A program made the position numbers and the translations under genes. This document shows, piece after piece, positions 7,101 through 8,757 of a stretch of DNA of 8,757 bases. Every line of letters starts with the position of its first letter. Positions within the stretch are counted from its first letter, which is position 1. The DNA is from an uncultured Clostridia bacterium (GTDB lineage: Bacteria; Bacillota; Clostridia; UMGS1883). The notes beneath the pieces are model-generated. The model worked only from the letters and a program-made list of their open reading frames with translations, had not been told where the DNA came from and ran no database searches. Where the stretch lies: the NCBI GenBank assembly GCA_947624455.1, contig CANQKL010000062.1, forward strand, positions 1-8,757, in the 5' to 3' direction.

Positions 7101-8757
7101 TCTCCCTCACTTAGCACTGCCTCAATGGTAAGCTCGGTTCCCTCCGGCACAAGACTGCCGGAGACGATCTCCTGACCGCCAGCGGTAACCTTCACATTAT
7201 CGTCAAAGGTAACGGCACGCTTTTCAACAAGGGTTATTTCTATATTTATGTTTTCGCCGCCAACGGTGTAGGTATTGCCGTCGATGGCCGCGCCGTTCAC
7301 CAGTATTTGGCCCAGCGTCTCGCCCTCGGCAAGAACGGGAGCTATCTCGAGCATTTTGCCCTCCTCGACCTGGTCGCCGGAGGCGATCTCCACGCCGTCA
7401 ACTGTTACCTTCACATTTTCGCCAAAGGTAACGGTACGCTTTTCCAGCTCCTCTTGAGGAACAAGCTCCAGAGTCACCTCCTTTACGTCGGCGTTAGGCC
7501 AGCCGCCGTAAACCGCGATCACTATATATCTGTATTCCTTTACGTCGCCCTTCCACTGAGCCTCGCCGCCGGTGTTTCCGGTCTTAAGGTCGCAGACCGC
7601 TTCCACGCCAAGAGCCTCGGCAAAAAGGTTTATATCCGTGCTGTAATTTGTCTCCGCGTCAAGAGCGCTGGCTATATCCGCCAACTGCCCTTCCTCATTG
7701 GCTCCGTAAACAAACACGCCGGTGCCGTTCAAGGAAATTTTGTTGAATTGATACCTGTTCAGCTCTCCTGCATCGTACACCGCCGCCACTATCCAGCTTG
7801 GAGCGGTGGCGCCGCGCCCAAAATGGTAAGCTGTGTCAACGCTGCCGTCGGTCATATTGGCGGCATTGCCGCCCACGCTGTTGAATATGTACGCCGGTTC
7901 CCCCAGATCCTGGAGGAACTGAGGCTCCTGGGGGCCGGGGTCAGGCTCAACAGCCCTAAAAGTTGCCTCAATGACCACGTTTTCATCAGCAACCTCGTAG
8001 ACGTAGGGTTCTTCTATTTCCTCGCCGTTCACGGTGACAGAGACCAGCTCCTCACCGTCCGGAACGATGGGAGCGATCTCGAGGATCTTCCCCACCTCGA
8101 CGCTGTCGCCGCTGGCAATGGCCTCGCCGTCAACGGTAACGGTAACTTTTTCATCAAAAGTAACGGTTCGAGTCTCAGGCTCCGGCTCAGGCTCGGAGGA
8201 ATCCTCAACAAGGCTGACGGAGACCTCGCCCACATTGGCGTTTGTCCAGCCCGCGTAGGGTACGACCACAAAATACCTGTATGAAAGCGCATCCCCAAGG
8301 TCAAGTTTATCGTCAGTCCAACTATTTTTGTTTCCCTGATTCACCAGCGAACCAATGGGGTCAATGCCCAGAATATCGGCAAAGGCCTGATATCCGTCGT
8401 CTCCGCTGTAGTCCGTATCGGGGGCAAGGGCCGCGCCGATGTCGGCCAAGTCTCCCTCCTCGTTGGCGCCGTAAAACCGGCAGCCGGTACCGCTGAGAGT
8501 TATGCGGTTGAAATCAAAAGTCATTCCGTCCCCGGCGTCGTAAACCAAGGCCGATATCCAAGAAGCGCCAAGCTTCCGGCGGTCAAAATTCCAGGTCGTG
8601 GCGCTGTCTCCGTCGGTAACCGCAAGGGGGTCGCCCAGCACGTTATACATATAGGTAGGCTCACCCAGCTCCACAGAAGTCACGACCTCCTCCGCCAATA
8701 CCGGCGTAAAGACAAGCGCCTGTAAAGCCATGGCCAAAACCACCGCCAGGCTCAATC
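1112..8757 (-). CDS. Giant SLH-anchored multimodular surface protein, likely glycan-binding adhesin or scaffold (5' end truncated)
   Basis: At least 2547 residues, stop TGA at 1114-1112. Predicted role: a secreted protein held on the cell wall by SLH domains and displaying many carbohydrate- or protein-binding beta modules; no catalytic domain is apparent. The first visible in-frame start is TTG at 8755, but it begins directly in a hydrophobic signal core (AVVLAMALQALVFTPVLA, likely cleavage after residue 21, VLA|EE) with no Lys/Arg n-region. The frame is open to the edge, so the true start is probably upstream. Modules by residue: F5/8C-like A1 29-183, A2 284-432, A3 591-740; B-repeats 195-267, 439-511, 512-584, 1033-1107, 1108-1180, 1710-1782; jelly-roll 741-910; unassigned 911-1032; duplicated units 1108-1709 and 1710-2319; Gly/Ser linker 2320-2346; SLH 2373-2421, 2431-2481, 2495-2547. 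The frame is uninterrupted, with no frameshift. Family assignments come from motif reading only. Exact ligand unknown. Confidence 0.93.
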   Translation of the reverse strand, partial: LSLAVVLAMALQALVFTPVLAEEVVTSVELGEPTYMYNVLGDPLAVTDGDSATTWNFDRRKLGASWISALVYDAGDGMTFDFNRITLSGTGCRFYGANEEGDLADIGAALAPDTDYSGDDGYQAFADILGIDPIGSLVNQGNKNSWTDDKLDLGDALSYRYFVVVPYAGWTNANVGEVSVSLVEDSSEPEPEPETRTVTFDEKVTVTVDGEAIASGDSVEVGKILEIAPIVPDGEELVSVTVNGEEIEEPYVYEVADENVVIEATFRAVEPDPGPQEPQFLQDLGEPAYIFNSVGGNAANMTDGSVDTAYHFGRGATAPSWIVAAVYDAGELNRYQFNKISLNGTGVFVYGANEEGQLADIASALDAETNYSTDINLFAEALGVEAVCDLKTGNTGGEAQWKGDVKEYRYIVIAVYGGWPNADVKEVTLELVPQEELEKRTVTFGENVKVTVDGVEIASGDQVEEGKMLEIAPVLAEGETLGQILVNGAAIDGNTYTVGGENINIEITLVEKRAVTFDDNVKVTAGGQEIVSGSLVPEGTELTIEAVLSEGEILNRILVNGTAISGNTYTVGGEDVNIVLELAEIDPDQVPLGKAAYVYNIPYGNVDYLTDGSVSTGLEFSRKNLADDTWISVVVYDAGEGKTFDFSRIELASRDRVRFYATNEAVNGDFNLLDISGTIEHDHDYSQDEYFAQCFGLTALGDLANSSKTFDDVQSYRYFVAAFSDGWANNTLISEITISNKIIAASLGEVVRAGGEYANKSGKWSSTNFNAQWSVTDNDLGIVAGTSENLALWGWIGGDGSDAGDAGVVTYRLKSETETYADVKIVGNEKRDDRDFTIWVEGEDGQISQGYTLTTGQGESLGNLTLYTVKNVRVFEGVNKVTIGSSQFGYSPDFAMAVFVDKADSFLRVGELRLAEGEAADKGDLAVSDKFIEEFLPGVGAGSPIGGLAAASEMTAEVMSSGGTYNLIALADEGTLTLDIDGAQYSTRAGDTEYSSLGGLRAAVFENVVLSDGIGNLTLTGSGIVGIKLIEQRSNTVTFGDEIAVVADGKIVNSGETVADGTTVNITAFTPDGKILDRILVNGKEISDEKYFVFNEDIEIKAEFIDVMYVTVTFDEGIVVMANGNIIESGAQVRGDASLRFAAGNSAEIKAVFSVNGTPISGNTYTLNKQDVHISVELTPYDLIYLQEYMIELFDESETAMRFLLPSRGEYGAEVTWAIAQGAEGDFIDESDGSLLLTADLSAGREAREIKLTASITVGGQEYTVEKTVTVESNSLVSIGGRDFFISPIGNSAADLTIDDGQFVMSGLGNDLWTAPDGFGYLYTRLSDEDFTISIKADKLDGSSQWRRTGLMLRESTDPGARFVMLSLGADNGAGLELAVRNTPNAAPYHIFRDTGYVRGRSSFGYIKLEKKGDFITAYYSEDGEDYTALNAEPVEFAFEGQYLAGVHRASDSGYAYLSRFEINGEDVMVSGDITGAAYSPADGKLLVTWNDPTQYSTFSFDAITVTASADGAEPVSVEAAKGEQRAVLEGLENDVDYTLSIQAKTALLCDGGENNAVAYNAVSKAVTLTARPFDAAAHAAITPQIDMTLSDLVMVGERNQVSLAFAQAQPASAFELTVRLPEGVGVQENSISLSDGCSASLTADGLKITYSGDNRLVTDIASFVAVTDAIGGYSVTVDGTVSFYSFEDGVLSTDPATLASAQVTVVDVQYVTLTFDSRITAVIDGKSVASGSVVRGDSVIELSCGVPEGAEITYIVNGEPIEGSTVTLRRVDTHIDVEIVPLDVKYIRELEMTQKTETEAGVIFDLPLRGQYGSNIEWKVKDNVFGDTIAEVDYMTARLTVNMADNDYQSRSVALVASVTFGGQVYTIEKTVYAQTGILHRLGGRNFFLRQVGQDDQSTAKVQIANDQIALSGYGTDLWAAPDSFGYFYTKSDSEDYAVTVKIDRQEGANQWRRSGLMFRQSDSENEKMVMLDVGANNGAALEYAYRVGTTGSATQLARSYNHGSEIWLRLEKKGNKFYAYYSTDGETFSLVSEAPATVRMDGEYLVGIFSETETGQTYFSRLALNGSDVFVSEDITNAAATSSDGKIRVTWTDPTEDAARSFEDILVTLTDSLGRQRSAPAAKGVQELTFDGLTNGLMYTVTVQARTGELCAAAENGATAYRALSAPVTLRAFPVDFEYMAAIRPMVNMTGKNSLVVGQAGKIKMAFADIQPIYGLSLSVEIPSGLDVRDRDISLSEEFSAAGGSFELKNGVLTLSYQAANTDSVIYITDLAEITFGAEKKGGYTLRAEGQVNYYSFELGELSTSVNSDSVFEISVKSSGSTGGGRGSGGSGGGGGSTGGSGSTVFTPFTAVDQTVPKIPDGAEVFADKAEIPAWAATAVSRLAERGIISGSDAGAGLMFRPNAAITREEFVKLCVEAFMKADPAAKCDFVDVDENAWYYPYVATMTQTGILQGYSDGRFGIGDYITRQDMAVIVYRLFRAGYIDLTSGPVSRFDDNDSIADYALEAVTALRAAGVVSGYSGNTFAPADNLTRAMAAQILYGCLN
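1115..1639 (-). other. Three C-terminal SLH domains, residues 2373-2547
   Basis: SLH1 2373-2421 has AVSRLAERGIISG, FRPNAAITREEF. SLH2 2431-2481 has FVDVDENAWYYPYVATMTQTGILQGYSDGRF and YITRQDM. SLH3 2495-2547 has RFDDNDSIADYALEAVTALRAAGVVSGYSGNTF and NLTRAMA. Three SLH domains form the usual trimeric anchor to secondary cell-wall polymer. The key TR pair of the TRAE motif is kept in all three (T2409/R2410, T2469/R2470, T2534/R2535); the acidic last position is Glu in the first, Asp in the second and Met in the third. Confidence 0.92.
1718..1798 (-). repeat. Gly/Ser-rich linker, residues 2320-2346
   Basis: Almost only Gly and Ser with a few Thr and one Arg, encoded by low-complexity GGC/GGA/AGC codons. 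It separates the extracellular modules from the SLH anchor and should act as a flexible hinge. Such simple DNA is prone to length change. Confidence 0.85.
1799..3628 (-). repeat. Duplicated unit 2 (B6, atrophied Ig, DUF1349-like, FN3, cohesin-like), residues 1710-2319
   Basis: Same five modules in the same order as unit 1: B6 1710-1782 (YVTLTFDSRITAVIDG); D2 1783-1878 (FDLPLRGQYGSNIEW ... FGGQVYTIEKTVYA); E2 1879-2070 (DLWAAPDSFGYFYT, QWRRSGLMFRQS, GANNGAALEYAYR, RLEKKGNKFYAYYSTDG); F2 2077-2177 (VTWTDPT, LTNGLMYTVTVQART); G2 2178-2319 (LVVGQAGKIKMAF, LSLSVEIPSGLDV, NYYSFELGELSTS). Landmarks align one to one with unit 1, but the sequences differ at many positions throughout, so the duplication is old. 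Confidence 0.75.
3629..5434 (-). repeat. Duplicated unit 1 (B5, atrophied Ig, DUF1349-like, FN3, cohesin-like), residues 1108-1709
   Basis: Order of modules: B5 1108-1180 (YVTVTFDEGIVVMANG...ISGNTYT); D1 1181-1276, an atrophied bacterial Ig-like domain (FLLPSRGEYGAEVTW ... TASITVGGQEYTVEKTVTV); E1 1277-1466, concanavalin-like of DUF1349 type (DLWTAPDGFGYLYT, QWRRTGLMLRES, GADNGA, IKLEKKGDFITAYYSEDG); F1 1473-1574, fibronectin III (VTWNDPT, LENDVDYTLSIQAKT); G1 1575-1708, a beta module with a cohesin-like strand order (MVGERNQVSLAF, FELTVRLPEGV, SFYSFEDGVLSTD). E-type modules are common accessory glycan-binding domains in secreted enzymes. Here no enzyme accompanies them. Confidence 0.7.
5435..5659 (-). 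repeat. B4: InlB B-repeat-like module, residues 1033-1107
   Basis: Pattern SNTVTFGDEIAVVADGKIVNSGETVADGT, then ILDRILVNGKEISDEKY and EDIEIKAEFIDV. It belongs to the same family as B1-B3, and its ILxRILVNG strand is closest to B3. It abuts B5 directly with no linker. Confidence 0.6.
5660..6025 (-). other. Unassigned beta-rich module, residues 911-1032
   Basis: I do not recognise this segment firmly. It opens with a charged stretch (ELRLAEGEAADKGDLAVSDK) and a Gly-rich turn (PGVGAGSPIGG). Alternating strands follow: GGTYNLIALADEGTLTLDIDG, RAAVFENVVLSDG and NLTLTGSGIVGIKLIE. The ending, a strand followed by 'L.DG..NLTLTG..I.GI', looks like another carbohydrate-binding jelly-roll. It may pair with the preceding module as one larger unit. 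Confidence 0.35.
6026..6535 (-). other. CBM6/35-like jelly-roll module, residues 741-910
   Basis: It starts near SLGEVVRAGGEYANKSG, then has VVTYRLKSETETYADVKIVG, RDDRDFTIWVEG and the ending VRVFEGVNKVTIGSSQFGYSPDFAMAVFV. The order (Y-v-v-i strand, R-x-F-x-I-W-V-G strand, a late G-x-N-x-V-x-I turn, final pD...V strand) is that of CBM6/CBM35-type galactose-binding-like modules. No ligand residues can be assigned with confidence. Confidence 0.4.
6536..6985 (-). repeat. A3: divergent F5/8 type C-like module, residues 591-740
   Basis: It has LGKAAYVYN, YLTDGSVSTGLEF, TWISVVVYDAGEGKTFDFSRIEL, RFYATNEAVNGDF, the insertion DHDYSQDEYFAQCFGLTALGD and YRYFVAAFSDGWANN...SEITI. The TFDF(N/S)RI strand matches A1, while the YGANE strand has drifted to YATNE. 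Same fold and likely the same general function as A1 and A2, with different surface residues. Confidence 0.6.
7004..7441 (-). repeat. B2-B3: in-register 219-bp tandem repeat, residues 439-511 and 512-584
   Basis: Two B-repeats of exactly 73 codons each sit back to back: KRTVTFGENVKVTVDG... and KRAVTFDDNVKVTAGG..., with ILVNGAAIDGNTYTVGGEN and ILVNGTAISGNTYTVGGED. At DNA level, 38-base blocks 7407-7444 and 7188-7225 differ at only three positions. GCCAACGG (7259 and 7040) and GCCGTTCACCAGTAT (7292 and 7073) recur at the same 219-base offset. This points to a relatively recent unit duplication or ongoing homogenisation. Confidence 0.8.
7460..7906 (-). repeat. A2: F5/8 type C (discoidin/CBM32-like) module, residues 284-432
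   Basis: It mirrors A1: LGEPAYIFN, NMTDGSVDTAYHF, SWIVAAVYDAGELN, YQFNKISLNGTG, VYGANEEGQLADIASAL and YRYIVIAVYGGWPNADVKEV. The YGANEEGxLADI block is nearly identical to A1, so the two are clear paralogues. The inserted segment here is NYSTDINLFAEALGVEAVCD and following. Confidence 0.65.
7955..8173 (-). repeat. B1: InlB B-repeat-like beta module, residues 195-267
   Basis: Pattern TVTFDEKVTVTVDGEAIASGD, VGKILEIAPI, VSVTVNGEEIEEPY, ENVVIEATF. This matches the divergent InlB-type B-repeat style (TVTF..., xVDG, SG..V..G, ILVNG, Y.V....I.I...F). Such modules usually act as stalk or spacer elements, sometimes as binding modules. Flanking linkers are acidic and Pro-rich (SSEPEPEPET before it, VEPDPGPQEPQ after it), which marks the module boundaries. 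Confidence 0.6.
8207..8671 (-). repeat. A1: F5/8 type C (discoidin/CBM32-like) module, residues 29-183
   Basis: It begins LGEPTYMYN and contains VTDGDSATTW, SWISALVYDAGDG, FDFNRITLSGTG, FYGANEEGDLADI and finally YRYFVVVPYAGWTNANVGEV. The TDG...W start, the vDAG strand, the xYGANE strand and the YRYxxV...N...GEV ending are the typical landmarks of galactose-binding-like discoidin domains, usually sugar-binding in bacteria. It carries an extra segment of about 30 residues (DTDYSGDDGYQAFADILGID and onward) before the YRY strand, which A2 and A3 share. Confidence 0.65.
8693..8757 (-). other. Signal peptide core of the giant protein
   Basis: Residues 1-21 of the visible frame are almost wholly hydrophobic and end in PVLA before EEVV, a good type I signal peptidase site. 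The positively charged n-region is missing. The partial codon at the edge reads nGA, which could be Arg or Gly, so the coding frame may continue upstream. The TTG at 8755 is therefore a doubtful start. Confidence 0.75.

Noticed and set aside
7307..8284. Plus-strand open frame of 325 codons
   Set aside because: Antisense to modules A1-B2. Internal similarity in it simply mirrors the coding repeats on the other strand.
8753..8755. TTG at 8755 as the true start of the giant protein
   Set aside because: It would give a signal peptide with no positive n-region, and no upstream sequence is visible to show a ribosome binding site; an upstream start outside the window is more likely.
1112..8757. A defence, mobile or toxin-type system such as a contact-dependent toxin
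   Set aside because: The C-terminus is an SLH anchor, not a toxin tip; there is no immunity-like small gene, no transposase and no recombination site in the window.

Overview
The window holds two genes, both read from the minus strand, and almost no non-coding DNA. Long modular secreted proteins with S-layer homology (SLH) domains, a Gram-positive type signal peptide and a strong AGGGAGGA ribosome binding site point to a Bacillota bacterium. By eye the DNA is moderately GC-rich, and a Clostridia-type anaerobe (for example of gut or other polysaccharide-rich habitats) is the best guess. The lineage is inference.

Layout in the direction of transcription (right to left). Positions 8757 to 1112 encode one giant exported protein of at least 2547 residues. 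Its signal-peptide n-region and start codon probably lie just outside the right edge. The module order is: signal peptide core; discoidin/CBM32-like A1; InlB-B-repeat-like B1; A2; B2-B3 (an in-register 219-bp tandem repeat); A3; a CBM6/35-like jelly-roll; an unassigned beta module; B4; then two copies of a roughly 600-residue unit (B-repeat, atrophied bacterial Ig, DUF1349/concanavalin-like, fibronectin III, cohesin-like beta module); a Gly/Ser linker; and three C-terminal SLH domains. I see no catalytic domain. The protein looks like a cell-surface glycan-binding adhesin or scaffold attached to secondary cell-wall polymer.

After a 14-base gap, positions 1097 to 1 encode the first 365 residues of a second exported protein. 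It starts with GTG, so an ATG-only reading would miss it. It has a clear signal peptide, two ricin-type beta-trefoil modules with QxW-type motifs, and the start of an SLH region, and it runs off the left edge. The tight spacing and the shared wall-anchor domain suggest one transcript producing two co-displayed surface proteins that bind carbohydrate. The partners, ligands and promoter cannot be seen here. No RNA genes, CRISPR arrays, insertion sequences, promoters or terminators were recognised. Open frames on the plus strand and in the other minus frames are shadows of these two genes.
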